Part shown: positions 46,197 through 57,785 of the stretch, piece after piece | Numbering within the stretch: position 1 is the first letter of the stretch | Layout: each line of letters starts with the position of its first letter | Position numbers and translations under genes: made by a program | Notes under the pieces: model-generated | Databases searched by the model: none | What the model was told of the DNA's origin: nothing | What the model saw: the letters and a program-made list of their open reading frames with translations, nothing else | From: Sthenelais limicola | Taxonomy: Eukaryota > Annelida > Polychaeta > Phyllodocida > Sigalionidae | Reading direction: 5' to 3' | Assembly (NCBI GenBank): GCA_942159475.1 | Contig: OW804095.1 | Coordinates: 151,766,808-151,830,807 of the forward strand | Length of the DNA stretch: 64,000 nt

Positions 46197-47154
46197 CATT
46201 GCATCACTTAATCAGATAGTGTATGATAATACTGTATTGTAATATGAAATAAAATGATAAATGATGCATGATTAATAATAAATAATGGTAATAACCCCAA
46301 TCCACAATGAGGTGGGATATCTATCATTTTAAGGAGAATTCACTCTATATCTGAAATTGTAAGTTGAAATTGTTGTCACTCACAATAAATATTAACATAT
46401 GGCTATTTTATAGACAAAATAAGATGGGAGGGAATTCAATATTTTTGACGAATAATTGTCTGATGTAATTAGCTCTGATACGACCAAGAACATGAAGTCT
46501 GAAGTAAAGACAAACGTTCTGAATTGGTGCACTCTCCAAGCACTTAAGTCGGGTGCAAATTAATTTGAGTGCAAACTGAGGTAAACTGGCGCAGACTCTT
46601 CTAGAACTGGTGCTGAGTCAGAGCAGACCAGAGGATGCCTCACACGTGATGGACATAGACATGTTCTAATCAATGTACCCTGCATATTAAAATATATTCA
46701 TTTCTATGCTTGATTGTATTTAAGAAGATGATTTAATCTTAAATAAATCTGTAGAATGGATAGATAATCTGTATATATGACTCTATACTTCAGCGGCAAC
46801 ATGGTTATAATTTACAAGAATAGTATTTGCTCCTGGTAGAGTGGTGTGAGTATTCAGCTTATAACACTTCATAGCAGAGATTTACACAACATTATGTTCC
46901 CGTCACTATAACAATTATACTACAATAAAAATAAAAATATTTATATTTATTTGGACACCAATTTTAATAGCTAATACATGTAATATCAATTAATATTATG
47001 TAAATATTAGCTCCTCACAAGCCAAATAAGGATGAACAAGGGTGCGGGCAAGGGAACCCTCTCTGAGTAAGACTTGTGAAAGTCTATTAATTAACTCTAC
47101 ATCCTCCCTCTACGCCCCAGCTTCCTCCATCCCACTCCATCCGGGTTGACCTTA
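46197..47154. other. Inner element, non-coding interior
   Basis: A+T-rich. No gene recognised. Confidence 0.4.
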
Positions 47155-47515
47155 TATCTTTTGCTTTGTGAAGAAGATTGGCCTCACACGTGCGACAGAA
47201 CCTGCCTCCCAAGCCCTCACACTTTGCAACTTTATTTGGGGATTACTTTGAGAAAGTTTAAGTTTTGCTCTGTGAAGAAGATCGGCCTCACACGTTTTAC
47301 AGAACTCCAACCTGCCTCACACTTTGCAACTTTACTCAGGGATTACTTTGACAAAGTTCAAGTTTTGCTCTGTGAAGAAGATCGGCCTCACACGTTTTAC
47401 AGAACTCCAACCTGCCTCACACTTTGCAACTTTATTCGGGAATTACTTTGACAAAGTTTAAGTTTTGCCCTGTGAAGAAGATCGGCCTCATACAAATCTT
47501 CAACCTTCTTCACAC
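47155..47515 (+). repeat. 100-bp tandem repeat, about 3.5 copies, putative promoter or 5' leader
   Basis: The word GTGAAGAAGATCGGCCTCA recurs at spacings of 104, 100 and 100 bp (AAGAAG at 47171, 47275, 47375, 47475). The period is not a multiple of 3, so the 101-codon frame across it cycles through frames and is not a protein gene. It lies just before a strong splice donor and about 2.5 kb before the transposase ATG, where a promoter or untranslated first exon would be. Confidence 0.75.
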
Positions 47516-47572
47516 TCTTCTGTTTCAATCAAGAATCATAATCTCAACCCTATCTGCAGCTACCATTTTTTA

Positions 47573-49978
47573 AGGTAAGTAACCTTTCTCACAACGTTCA
47601 TGAATTCATTGAAAGCAAAACATTTTGAACATGTATTCATATTGGAACAAGTTGGTGTTATATGGCGAAAGGGACTAAATCATGTCATAAGTTGGATATT
47701 GATTGTGAAATGAAGTTTCTAGCCTTGGTATAACCCAAAAATTCTTCAACGCACCCATAGCACATGGTGTACTATAGTATACATGTATGTATTCCCCCCC
47801 CCCCCCCCCCGAGATTATCCCAGAGTAAAAGAAACCACGTGGTCACTCCTTATCATCCTATCCCTTCTGTTTGCAGTGCATACTTTCAGGCATTTTTCTG
47901 ATAGTCACTGATCACTTTTGGACCCATTGTGTGGTGCCGGTTGTACATAGGTCTAATAATTATGACCTTAAATAATTTCAGCGAATTTCCCCAAGTTACA
48001 TTGGTGCGTCAATATTCCCAAAGTCGGCCCATATCTCATTCCCTCCGTCTCACAGAAACAAGCACAACAGAATTTAAATCAAGTTCCTACGATAATTCTA
48101 AGCTGCGCTGTCCTTACTATTGTAAGACACTATGTAAGAAATTACTATAACATTTCTCAGTTTTGACATGAATTTACCCAAGTCCAGTTCGGGAATGATC
48201 ACACACTCTGTCTCTCTCTTTTACTCTGAGGTATTTATTATGAAGGCATGGGGCATTAACTGTCGTCCTTCTCTCACTGATTTGGTTTTTGCTATTGACT
48301 AGATCTACTTCATTTGTTATTTAGATGTGTTAGTGATAGAAATATTCTACTATCTTCTATACCCATTCCATTATCTTATTATGCGATATGGTTATTCAAA
48401 AGTTATTTGATGCTCAAATTAATTACTAAAATCATTCCATGTTGGTGGTAGAAACGTCCAGGTGTTGGTGGTTTCTAGTCTGTGCACTTGTCACCCGATC
48501 TATCCTGAATGGTGGGGTAAGGATGGGGAGGCAGGATGCGCACATTTTGTGTGCATGATGAAAGAGCCAATAACTATATGATGTGTCACAGGCAAATGAG
48601 ACACACATTGCAAAATTGGTATTTCTCAAAGGGCTTTAGTTGCGAGATTCCACTCATAGCCTAAATAATATTGAGCAAATTTGATATGTTAAACATAGGC
48701 ATTATTATTTCCTCTGCTCGTTCCCCCAAGTACCACATACTTAAGTCTGGCCATATAAAAGCATGTTAAATTAAGCCCGCCATTGGGGTCAAAGTGCACC
48801 AGCTCTCAATACTCTAAGATTACATATGAAGGGATGAACTGGGGATGTTTTCATTCCACCCTAATTGAAATGTGTTAACAGCTGATATCGGACAACTGTG
48901 TTCACCAAGACTAAGTAGGGGGGGGGGGGGTGAATGTTGCTATAGATGTTTATTCTGATACAAAGAATTGCCAGTGAATTATAAATACAGAGACTTGCTA
49001 ATTATTACCATTATCTGACTGGGAGTTTAAATGTACCAAGAATGTGTTTCCTTATGTGAATCTATGTGATAAGGTAATGATTCAAGAATTGATATCTCAC
49101 TCACTGATTTACTTACATGGGCCGTCAAGTTAGTTAATTGGGCATTTCAAAACTAATTAAGAGTTTACAGAATAGCACATGTGTACCAGTGTGGAGTGAG
49201 CGTGTATCTCCAGTGGTGGAGCATTCTCACATTTTCATTATTCATAGTAGTACAGATATTTATTGAATGTGGAGGAGATTGGGGAAGACACAAGGGGCAT
49301 AGATCTGCACATCAGATGATACGAGGTTGGTTTCAAAAGCCTTAAATTGCCTTTCATTAATTGTTTTTCATTTCAGTAATTGTTCTATACAAAAACCAAT
49401 ATAGAATTGTCCCTTTCAGTAGAGTACAGGGGATGTGATCTTTTACTATGACTTAAAGGGGAATTGGAAGAAGTACACAGGGAACAAGGTCCAGAGGTTA
49501 GATACAATAAACAATTGGTATATTGGCAGATTAAAACAAATATTTTTGTGATTACATTTGCCAATCCAGTCAGCATCCTTTCGACCAAAATGAAGTATTA
49601 CTGGAGATGAATTTCTACTGAGAAATTTACCCTAATTTATTTACACACTGTTTTCTTGACAGGTAGATCAATCAGTAATATGAATTAATTCTATTCTGTA
49701 TCTAACAAGAGTAATCATAACAATAGGTTAAGGGTACCATTGATTAATATTTTGGATTAGATTGGATTGCATTTTGGATTTAAAATTTCTAGAATTTGTC
49801 ATTAGTTATATTACCAGCAATATGATTGTTTCTCTGTCTCAACATCGAACTTTAAAAAAAATTATTGATATAGTTTTATGAGTCCTGATGGTAAAATGGC
49901 CATTCTCTTTGAAGCATTCATTGAGTCAGGCGTAATATAATACGTATTTATGATACAGGATATATTCTATCATTTTAG
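47573..49978 (+). other. Putative first intron of the transposase gene
   Basis: TTTTTAAG|GTAAGTAAC near 47573 is a strong donor. TCTATCATTTTAG at 49978 is a good acceptor, 26 bases before the transposase ATG. The interval has no supported gene. It holds homopolymer runs (C18 near 47796; G14 near 48918) and a MITE-B fragment. Confidence 0.45.
48579..48690 (+). mobile_element. MITE-B fragment
   Basis: GATGTGTCACAGGCAAATGAG followed by TTGCAAAATTGGTATTTCTC resembles one end of the family. The other end is missing. Confidence 0.5.
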
Positions 49979-50004
49979 CTGTACAGATACATATAGGCCT
50001 ACAT

Positions 50005-52047
50005 ATGGATTCTTCATTGAAACGTAGGCAGTATAAAACATCATGGGAGAGACAGAAACGACGAAACATTAGGGCTCATGAATCAAACACAAACATATTG
50101 ACTGTATTTCCAAATATAGACTTTGACGAAATTGACCAACCAGTAAATCTGACTAAACCGACTAATAATGATTGTAACAGACCATTAGATGACAATCTTG
50201 ACGCAAATTTGACTGTTAATTTGACAGAAATTAGCAGTAACAGGCAGCATGCCTCTACCCATTCTGGGCAATCAATGGATGATCAATTAGATGATGAAGA
50301 CAAAAGTATCTGGGAGGCAATTGACCAGCACAAAACAATAGAATCAGATATTGATTGGGAATTGGAAAGTGGGACAGATGACAAACAATCTTTGACACAG
50401 AAACTGAGAGAATGGGTCAACCAATTTGATGTCAAACACAATGCTGTTGATAGCCTTCTCAATATCTTTCATCATGAGGGACACACTCAATTGCCGAAGA
50501 CAGCTAGAACCCTTATGAAAACACCAAATGATATAGACATAAGACATCTTTCAGGAGTCTCATACACATACCTAGGTCTAAGAAAACATTTGAAAGTCAA
50601 CTTTTTGAGATATCCAGAATGCATCAGAGAGAAGGTCTCAGAGATAGAAATATCAATGAATATTGACGGACTGCCTCTATTCAGGAGCACAAACAATTCT
50701 GTGTGGCCAATTCTGATTGGAATTGTTAATATGGAACCAAATTCCGTATTCCCTATAGCTTATGCCTATGGTGGCTCAAAGCCCAAGGACCTGGCTTTTC
50801 TCAATGACACTATTGATGAATTGAATGACGTATTACAGACTGGACTATATGTGACCCCAGATAAACATATGACTGTTAAACTCCGCTGTATAGTATGTGA
50901 TGGACCAGCAAGATCAATGGTAAAAGGGGTTAAGCTTGTGTCAGGCTATTATGGATGTGATAAATGTGACCAGAAGGGCAGCTGGGAAAATAAAGTTGTG
51001 TTTAACCAGACAGAAAACCTAAGACTGAGAACTGACCAGCAGTTTAGAGACAAAGCAAATGAAGGACACCACAATGGGGACACACCTTTTACTAGACTGA
51101 ACTCAATTGACATGATAAAGACCTTCCCAATAGATTACATGCATCTCTTACTGCTGGGGGTAATGAAGCGATTCTTGCTGCTGTGGGTACGTGGTCCCAG
51201 AGCAGTGAAGCTCAGTCAGCGGCACATATCAGAAATGAATGACAGAATCGACAGAATAAAGAACCAAATACCCAACTGCTTTGCCAGGAAACCACGCCCA
51301 ATAAATGAACTAGACAGATGGAAGGCTACTGAATTTCGACTATTCTTACTTTATACTGGCAAAGTACTACTCAAAGGTATATTACCAGATGAGCAATACA
51401 AACACTTCCTGGTCCTGAACGTAGCTTCCTATCTTCTGCTTGGAGAAAGGAAAGATGAAACCATGTATCAGTATGTTGAAAATTTAATGAAGTATTTTGT
51501 AACAAAAGCCACAGAATTATATAGCACTCAAGTGTTAGTCTACAATGTTCATGGCCTGCTACATTTAACAGAAGAGGCAAGGTTATATGGTAATCTTGAC
51601 AACTGTTCTGCTTTCATATTTGAATCTTTCATGCAGAAGATAAAGCGCAGTGTAAGGTCTGGGAATCATGTACTTGCTCAGATGGTGAAAAGGATTGAAG
51701 AACAATCATTAACTCCTATGATGACCGTGACGAAAATGACAGACCTGAGATTTGAACGCCCTCACAATAGTTACCAACTACATGACGGTTCATTCGCTGA
51801 GCTGGTGAACTATGTGAGGGAAGATGACATGGAACCAAAGATATGTTGCCGTGTGTATAACAGAAGACTGAGTACACCAATGTTTAAAGCCCCATGTGAC
51901 TCACGGGAAATTGGTGTATCTGTTTCAAAAGACATAGACGTTGACATAAAAGAAATTGACAGACAAGATATTAGATGCCAGGCCATAATGCTAGACAATC
52001 CATGTTCTCACAGAGTTACGTTCATGAGTCTAGTTCACAAAATTTAG
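50005..52047 (+). CDS. Tnp2-like transposase (CACTA/EnSpm superfamily)
   Basis: A single 680-codon open frame without introns. The N-terminus is basic (KRRQYKTSWERQKRRN), a likely nuclear signal, followed by an acidic, Asn/Asp-rich region. The core resembles Tnp2 transposases: MNIDGLPLFRS (Asp221), SVWPILIGIVN, the SKPKDLAFLNDTIDEL helix, and CDGPARS (Asp299). A Cys-rich pair follows (GYYGCDKC, near residues 313-320), then DYMHLLLLGVMKRFL, VHGLLHL and FIFESFMQKIKR (Glu540). Asp221, Asp299 and Glu540 are my candidates for the DDE triad. The length and the C-terminal FMSLVH motif suggest a complete protein. The start follows a good splice acceptor at 49978. It would cut the element's ends for cut-and-paste movement. 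The assignment is by motif; an HMM match would settle it. Confidence 0.8.
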   Translation: MDSSLKRRQYKTSWERQKRRNIRAHESNTNILTVFPNIDFDEIDQPVNLTKPTNNDCNRPLDDNLDANLTVNLTEISSNRQHASTHSGQSMDDQLDDEDKSIWEAIDQHKTIESDIDWELESGTDDKQSLTQKLREWVNQFDVKHNAVDSLLNIFHHEGHTQLPKTARTLMKTPNDIDIRHLSGVSYTYLGLRKHLKVNFLRYPECIREKVSEIEISMNIDGLPLFRSTNNSVWPILIGIVNMEPNSVFPIAYAYGGSKPKDLAFLNDTIDELNDVLQTGLYVTPDKHMTVKLRCIVCDGPARSMVKGVKLVSGYYGCDKCDQKGSWENKVVFNQTENLRLRTDQQFRDKANEGHHNGDTPFTRLNSIDMIKTFPIDYMHLLLLGVMKRFLLLWVRGPRAVKLSQRHISEMNDRIDRIKNQIPNCFARKPRPINELDRWKATEFRLFLLYTGKVLLKGILPDEQYKHFLVLNVASYLLLGERKDETMYQYVENLMKYFVTKATELYSTQVLVYNVHGLLHLTEEARLYGNLDNCSAFIFESFMQKIKRSVRSGNHVLAQMVKRIEEQSLTPMMTVTKMTDLRFERPHNSYQLHDGSFAELVNYVREDDMEPKICCRVYNRRLSTPMFKAPCDSREIGVSVSKDIDVDIKEIDRQDIRCQAIMLDNPCSHRVTFMSLVHKI

Positions 52048-52331
52048 AAAACAGTGAGTAAAGTTATATCATGCTTAATTGTTCAATCTTTAGAAAGGAG
52101 CAATCCATATTGGTTTCTTTATATTATCGCCTCATTTAACCAATAATATTTGATAAAGATTTTGGTTACATATATGTGATGTATAACAATATCTCATAAC
52201 ACTTAATCAAATAATTTTGTCCTTTTTAAAAGACATCTTTTGGGGGGATTATCATTTGCTGATGACTAGGAATAGAACTATCATGGATACTATTTAAATC
52301 AATTCACAAAGAAACTTTAATTCAATTACAG
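52048..52331 (+). other. Spacer between the two transposon genes
   Basis: CA|GTGAGTAAAG, ten bases after the transposase stop, is a fair splice donor. An acceptor (TTCAATTACAG) sits directly before the next ATG. The downstream gene could therefore be made by splicing from the same transcript. Confidence 0.4.
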
Positions 52332-54911
52332 ATGTCTTTCGCAGTCATTGAATTCGCAGATGGCAACTGGTCGGCAATCATTCGAACGAACTGGCTCCTG
52401 GAAATGGAGGATGCAACTTTTGTTTACTGGCCAAAAACCCACCTGGCCAGGCAGGCAGCAATAAAGGGTGCTGTCCCAGACAAAAAAACTTGGAAACTGG
52501 AAAAGTTGAAGCGGGTGTATATAAGATGTGGTAAGAAAAATCAACATGTTTTCCAAACAAAGTTATAGTACTTATACAGTAAACTTATTCATTAAAAGTA
52601 CCCGAATAACTCCTGTAATTAATGATGTCCATAACTTTAGTGAATCTACCCACTGTAATATTTTTCACGATATAATGAATATTATATATTCCTTTTAACA
52701 TTTAACAATTATGTATTTGCAGACAGTTATGAGGCAGCCACGAAACATGAGGAAACATTCTTGGTGACCTCTGATTTGGATACAGACGTAAAGGAAAAGG
52801 ATGTGGAGGAACCACATTTCCCTGAGCATCAGAAAGATGGTGGCGAACCACCAAAAAAACGGGCCCATGCAGAGGAACAAATCAGCCATTGTGAGTTATA
52901 TATAAATTGGATATATCATGATAATTATATATGTGTGAGTAGAAGAGATTGGCACCACCTACTGGACTGGACCTATTAAATACTGGGCATGTGGGCAAAC
53001 TGCATTAGAATAATAAAAGAAATCCTCAATCTAAATTGATTAAGCCTGCCCTATGACGATTCAATGAATTTAAATAAATGTGAAATGTATTATAACGATT
53101 TTATCTGACAATTTGTCAATATGTATATTATATATATTCTCCACCTCACAGCAGACTCTAGAGATGAAGAAGAGGAAAGTCTGGATCCAAAGCTACCACC
53201 GCCACCCAGGAGTCATTGGGATTCAAGGGTGACGCAACAAAGAGACTTGCAGGATGAAACCCAAGAGACAGAAAACGACAACACCTCCTCAGACAGCTCT
53301 CCCCAAATGGCATCCAGAGTGGAGGACTCATCATCAGTGGAGGTGCAGTCTGACACTCAGAGTACCTCTGCATGCTCATGTAAGTATCATTGTCAATTGT
53401 ATCAGTACTGAGACACAACATTTATGATAAAGGTTAATATATGTTGATAATGACATAAACCAAAGCCAGTCTTTCTACCAATATCTTATACATTCGATCA
53501 TTTATAGTAAAAAGAAATGCATTTGATGAAATGAAAGATACATTTTTTTATTCATCTGAGGCCTATATGTAAACTATGAGGTAGAAGATTTAAAACGGTA
53601 TTTATAAAGATTATAATCAACATTCCAGGCTCTATCCAGAAGGTCATGGACCAAAATGAGGAACTCCTAGACCAGAACAAAAAGCTTATGAAGAAAATCA
53701 ACCTCCTGATCGCCAATCAGGATAGATTCCTCCAGCAGCCACAGCTGCAACAGCAACAACAACGCACGGTTGGCATGGAAGACATCCTGATGGCAAAGGC
53801 CAAGACACTGGAGGATTTCCAGGCATGGGAAGACAGCCTAGGCTGTGATACTCTTGCACTCAAGACTGTAAGTATTTATTATCTGGAAGTTTTAATTTCC
53901 ATTCTATATCAAATTAATTGTTTCTATGGTTTTATCATTGTATCAATATTATACATACATGTACATGTATACCTGATTCAATCTTATACAAGTTCATACA
54001 GTTGATATTCATCTATATCAATGCATTTTGAATACAAAAATGGGGGTATAATTTTTCAGTTCAAACATCTGTATGGAATCGGAGGGACGGACCTAAATAA
54101 GACTCTCTCCAAGTTATTGGATAGAGTTGCGTCAAACGGCGTCTGGGAGCTTTACTCGCAGAAGGGAAAAAGTGGGAAGCTGTCCTTAATTGACACCAAG
54201 CCACGGATCTACAACCTAATAAAACGTGAGTATAAAACATGTTTTTATTTACTGTAAAAGTAGTAGTTTTTGTGCAGTATAAACAATCACAATTTTAACA
54301 CATACCCTTAAGAGCACGAATTTGAAATGTCTGTGTATATTTTGTGATAGTGGAGGACATTATTGCACTTGTTTCACTTGTTGAGACCCTGCATTTAAAT
54401 GCCAATATACATCTAAATAGGCTAGAAAATAGGCCTAGAGCGAAACAAATGCTGCATGACCAAATCTTAGAATACATAAGACCTCAAATTTTCATGCAAA
54501 TATGATTCACCCCTTTCATTAGATAAGTTTATGCATGAATTTATGTCTGCACAACCATACATTAAATATGCCCGGAAACCCTGGAACTCAAATTGACCAG
54601 CGTGAAAGTAACGACTTTCACAGTATGTTCCTATTTATGTGCAGAAATTGACCTCATATTATTCTAATGGCATTTAGAAAACATTACAAAACATTACAAT
54701 TCGATGTTTGTCTATTTCTACAGATATATGCTTCAAGAAGTATGCAAAAAGTGAGGCAGAGTTTATGGAATCCATGCAGAACCTCCTCAAATCGGCCAAC
54801 ATCAAGGAGGGTGGAAGTAAGTTTAAATCAAGAAAATCCAAGTCAAATGCACCCCAGTCTCATTCTTCTGTCGAGGAGACTAGGCTGAACAATATCTTCG
54901 CTTCTCAGTAG
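52332..54911 (+). CDS. DUF4806-like accessory protein of the transposon, six exons
   Basis: Exons that keep one frame with consensus GT/AG borders: 52332-52530, 52723-52890, 53152-53379, 53629-53867, 54060-54225, 54724-54911 (stop TAG). The total is 1,188 nt, 395 residues. Exon 1 gives a compact domain opening SFAVIEFADGNWSAI. Exons 2 and 3 are acidic and low complexity, with a KKR basic patch. Exon 4 holds a predicted coiled coil (QNEELLDQNKKLMKKINLL) and a Gln run. Exons 4-6 form the DUF4806-like part (LEDFQAWEDSLG, HLYGIGGTDLNKTLSKLL, SNGVWELYSQKGKSGKL). In my recollection DUF4806 proteins accompany Tnp2-type elements in invertebrates. A role in binding ends or assisting the transposase is inferred. 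The predicted exons are uninterrupted, so the gene looks functional. RNA data would confirm the joins. Confidence 0.7.
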
Positions 54912-55267
54912 TATTTCTTTTAAATATTTGAATATATAACTCCTTCAGCGATCACTTAATTGTGGATGGGATATAGTAATATAATGTAACTCAGATTATT
55001 TACCAATATTATACCAAAACATAACAACAGAAGAATTGCCCGCAGCCCCATTTTATAATTATTTGTTAATATCATGTAGTTTAGAACCATATTTGTTGAT
55101 AAACCCATGCCATGTCAAGTACTATGTATATATCATTGACATCATTAATATCACTTCCTCTTACGAAGAGCCCATAAAGCATGTGAGGGTTGGTTTTACT
55201 AGGTAACAGAAGCATCTATTTTTATTCGATGACATATTATATTCAAAAGTGCTGTATTTGTCCATAT
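54912..55267. other. 3' flank of the DUF4806-like gene
   Basis: No gene seen; A+T-rich. Confidence 0.35.
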
Positions 55268-55679
55268 GTGATGTGTTTTAGGGAAATGCGTCACAAGTCG
55301 CAAAAATGGTATTTTTCAAAGTGTTTATTTTACAAGATCACTTTATTGGAATGTTCGGATTCATGGAAGGCTTATCACTTAGAGTTATATCAATCGATGT
55401 ATCAAATTCCAGGACAACGTATGTAATATATCATTTCGTTTTAAAGGTCCTTATATGGACTACATTTATTTTAGTAACTTTACTGTTTATTGCCCAAAGA
55501 AATATTTGAAACTTTCTTTGTCAAAAATGAAAATATTAAACTTAAAATCTAGAAATACTTATTAGTGTATTAGACTGTTTACTACCATTGGAATCGGCTT
55601 GATCTCATCTTTTCAAATATAATGGTATCTCAAAATCTATTTTTTGCGACTTATGACTCATTTTCCTGAAACACATCAC
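55268..55679 (-). mobile_element. MITE-B, full length
   Basis: About 412 bp, inverted relative to 15641-16044. Ends GTGATGTGTTTTAGGG and CCTGAAACACATCAC, flanked by ATAT on both sides. It lies inside the inner transposon, beyond its genes. Confidence 0.85.
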
Positions 55680-56635
55680 ATATAACCTTTATCTGTATTG
55701 TAGAGAGATCACCTCATTGTAGCAATCAGATGTGGTTCCCCGTCTGTAAACGTTTTTCTTGCGTTATTCAGCATTTAACAATTGTTGGAGAGTATAGAAG
55801 ATATATCGGTAGTAATATGTGTATAAGGGAGATATATTTTCTTGTCTAAACATACTTCTTATATATAAATCATTGAATCGATCTGTAATGGATTTCAATT
55901 AGTGCTTACATTTGTTATTACTTAACTATTAGTTTCTACGAAACTTTTGACCTGCAATTAAGTTATGTGCATGTGAAATGTATTTGGTTTCCATAGTGGT
56001 AAAGCATTCAAGTAGGTACCCTGGAACAATCAATTTATTTCATTATCAATTTATCTATTTATATATATGGTACTTCTGTTTCAGTAAGGTTGTGATGATG
56101 TAAAGTGTCATCTGCAGGTTTTGTTCTTATCAGCTAATGCTGTTATGAATGTGCATTATGTAACTAAGGTATCTAAAGCTAATTTGATTGTTGGTATTTC
56201 ACAGTATTTCTTAACGTGTATGGTACCTGTTTTGTATGAAAAAATCCCTCAATTACCAGTTATCAGTGCATGTTCTCTTTGTAATTTATACAAAGGTTTA
56301 TTGTTTCCGAGAGATTTGATCTTATTTGTGTATTTTGCTGGACTGGACTTGTTCTGCTCTCATCCCGAATGTTCTATTATGTTTTACTGCAAATAAACAA
56401 GTTTTCTCCAAACATTATATCAACATCTTCGTTCTTCTGATTTCTATGATTATTGATTTCTATGATTTCAAAATCTTTGATTAAGAACTAGAGCCAGGAA
56501 AATGAACTGAATATTAACATTAATAAAACAAATGGAAAACAATCCCCATGCAACAGACGCCAATAGTTTTCTAAAGCCAAAATATACCTGCTAATTATAT
56601 GTTAATAAGAACCACCATGAGAGTTCACATTAATA
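55680..56635. other. Inner element, non-coding right interior
   Basis: No supported gene. The 91-codon frame at 56121-56396 has no recognisable motif. Confidence 0.4.
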
Positions 56636-57080
56636 TTAATGGCAATATTAACATCAATCTTTCGTTTATGTTAACCCTTATCATACGTTAATATTAACAT
56701 CAATCTTACATCAACTGTAATGTTAAGACCTACGTTAGTTTTAGTGGTAATCTTACGTTAATATTAACGTTAATCTTTACGTTAATATTAATGTAAGATT
56801 TAATGTTAACATTAACGTCAAGACTTATGTTAATATTGAAGTTAATCTTACGTTAATATTGAAGTTAATCTTACGTTAATATTAACGTCAAGACTTACGT
56901 TAATATCAACGTTAATCTTACGTTAATATTAAAGTTAATCTTACGTTAATATTAACGTCAAGACTTACGTTAATGTTAATGTTAATCTTACATTAATATT
57001 AATGTTAACTTTGCGCAAAATTGAGTCCACACATTTACGTATATATTAACGTAAACCATTAACGTAAAGTTACTCCAAAT
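56636..57080. repeat. Right subterminal repeat array of the inner element
   Basis: Units of CTTACGTTAATATTAACGT and CAAGACTTACGTTAATATT, about 45 bp, with GTTAATCTTACGTTAATATT variants. These share the ACGTTAAT core with the left array, as expected of paired transposase sites. Confidence 0.85.
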
Positions 57081-57125
57081 ATTGACGTAAATTGCCGTTA
57101 AGTTAACCTCAATTTGTTACCTGGG

Positions 57126-57564
57126 TATGCACAACTATAGGAAGATGCGAGGGTGTATTTACGAGGAGATACGAATTTCTGGGGCACTGTACACATGTGG
57201 CATGTGTATGCATGTATCATATATACAAATGAGGTGTAAATATTCATGATACATGAAAAATGATATTGCCATTGTTTTTCCCATGCTCGAAACCCCACTG
57301 GTACCAAACATCATGAATGTATATCCATATTTAATAAATAGCAGTTAAATATTATGTTCTAAAACCCTCATTATGAAGGTTCATTAGTTTTTAACTTGAT
57401 TTTGAAATAAAAAGAATAGATTTCTTGCCAAGCACCATCATCCCAAATAATACATTATTATATCCATATATAACATCTCCTTTATCTAGTATAAACTAAG
57501 CAGTCATTGGGAATATAACCAACAATTTATGTGCGGAAATACCAATACAATTATGTGTTGAACG
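57126..57564. other. Outer element right interior
   Basis: No gene recognised. TA at 57126-57127 is the right duplication of the inner element. Confidence 0.4.
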
Positions 57565-57785
57565 TATAACGGAGCATAGTGGGACATAGCGGAAGCCTTA
57601 GCGGCCCATAACGGAGCATAACGAACGGTAACGGACCATAACGGAGCATAACGGAAGGTAGCGGAGAAAATAATAACGGACTGGCTTATGAAACGGGTTA
57701 GCGGAAATCTGCTAAATTGTCCACTAAAAAATGTTCCGTTATGCTCCGTTATGCTCCGCTCCGCTATTAGTTATGAAACGGGCCC
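57565..57785. repeat. Right end and subterminal repeats of the outer element
   Basis: Repeats of ATAACGGAGCAT, GTAACGGACC, TAGCGGAAG and their inverses (ATGCTCCGTTATGCTCCG). They lead into CCGCTATTAGTTATGAAACG and the terminal GGGCCC, with CAG after it. Confidence 0.8.

Larger units (their letters stand above)
43977..57125 (+). mobile_element. Inner CACTA/EnSpm-like autonomous transposon, 13.1 kb
   Basis: Ends CCCAGGTAACAA and its inverse TTGTTACCTGGG, flanked by TA. Both ends continue into long arrays of short subterminal repeats. In between, all on the plus strand, lie a 100-bp tandem repeat with a splice donor, the Tnp2-like transposase ORF and the spliced DUF4806-like gene. Secondary insertions (MITE-B pieces at 48579 and 55268; an hAT-like remnant at 45468) lie outside the coding exons. 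The TIR does not start with CACTA, and a 2-bp TA duplication fits Mirage/EnSpm variants better than plant CACTA. Confidence 0.65.
41716..57785. mobile_element. Outer large DNA transposon, GGGCYCGTTTCATAAC ends (16.1 kb with nested element)
   Basis: The left end GGGCTCGTTTCATAAC plus TAATAGTGGAGCGGAG is matched by the inverted right end (CTCCGCTCCGCTATTAG, TTATGAAACGGGCCC). Both ends carry subterminal repeats of AACGGAGCAT or AGCGGAATTCC type, a layout typical of CACTA-like elements. A second internal copy of CGTTTCATAACTAATAGCGG occurs at 41780. Without the nested 13.1-kb element only about 2.9 kb remain, all apparently non-coding (a minisatellite and microsatellites). The outer element is therefore probably non-autonomous. 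An alternative is that these ends, not the inner ones, belong to the transposase. Confidence 0.6.

Noticed and set aside
47146..47451. 101-codon frame with repeated EEDxPHT motifs
   Set aside because: The 100-bp repeat period moves it through different frames, so the peptide repeat is not conserved as protein.
43977..57125. A Polinton/Maverick-type element, suggested by the 13-16 kb size
   Set aside because: No polymerase B, integrase, ATPase or capsid-like frames are present; the coding content is Tnp2-like and DUF4806-like only, and the flanking duplications are 2-3 bp.
41716..57785. PIF/Harbinger assignment of the outer element because of its GGGC...TTTCATAA ends
   Set aside because: No Harbinger transposase or Myb-like partner is seen and CAG is not the usual TWA-type target; left unassigned.
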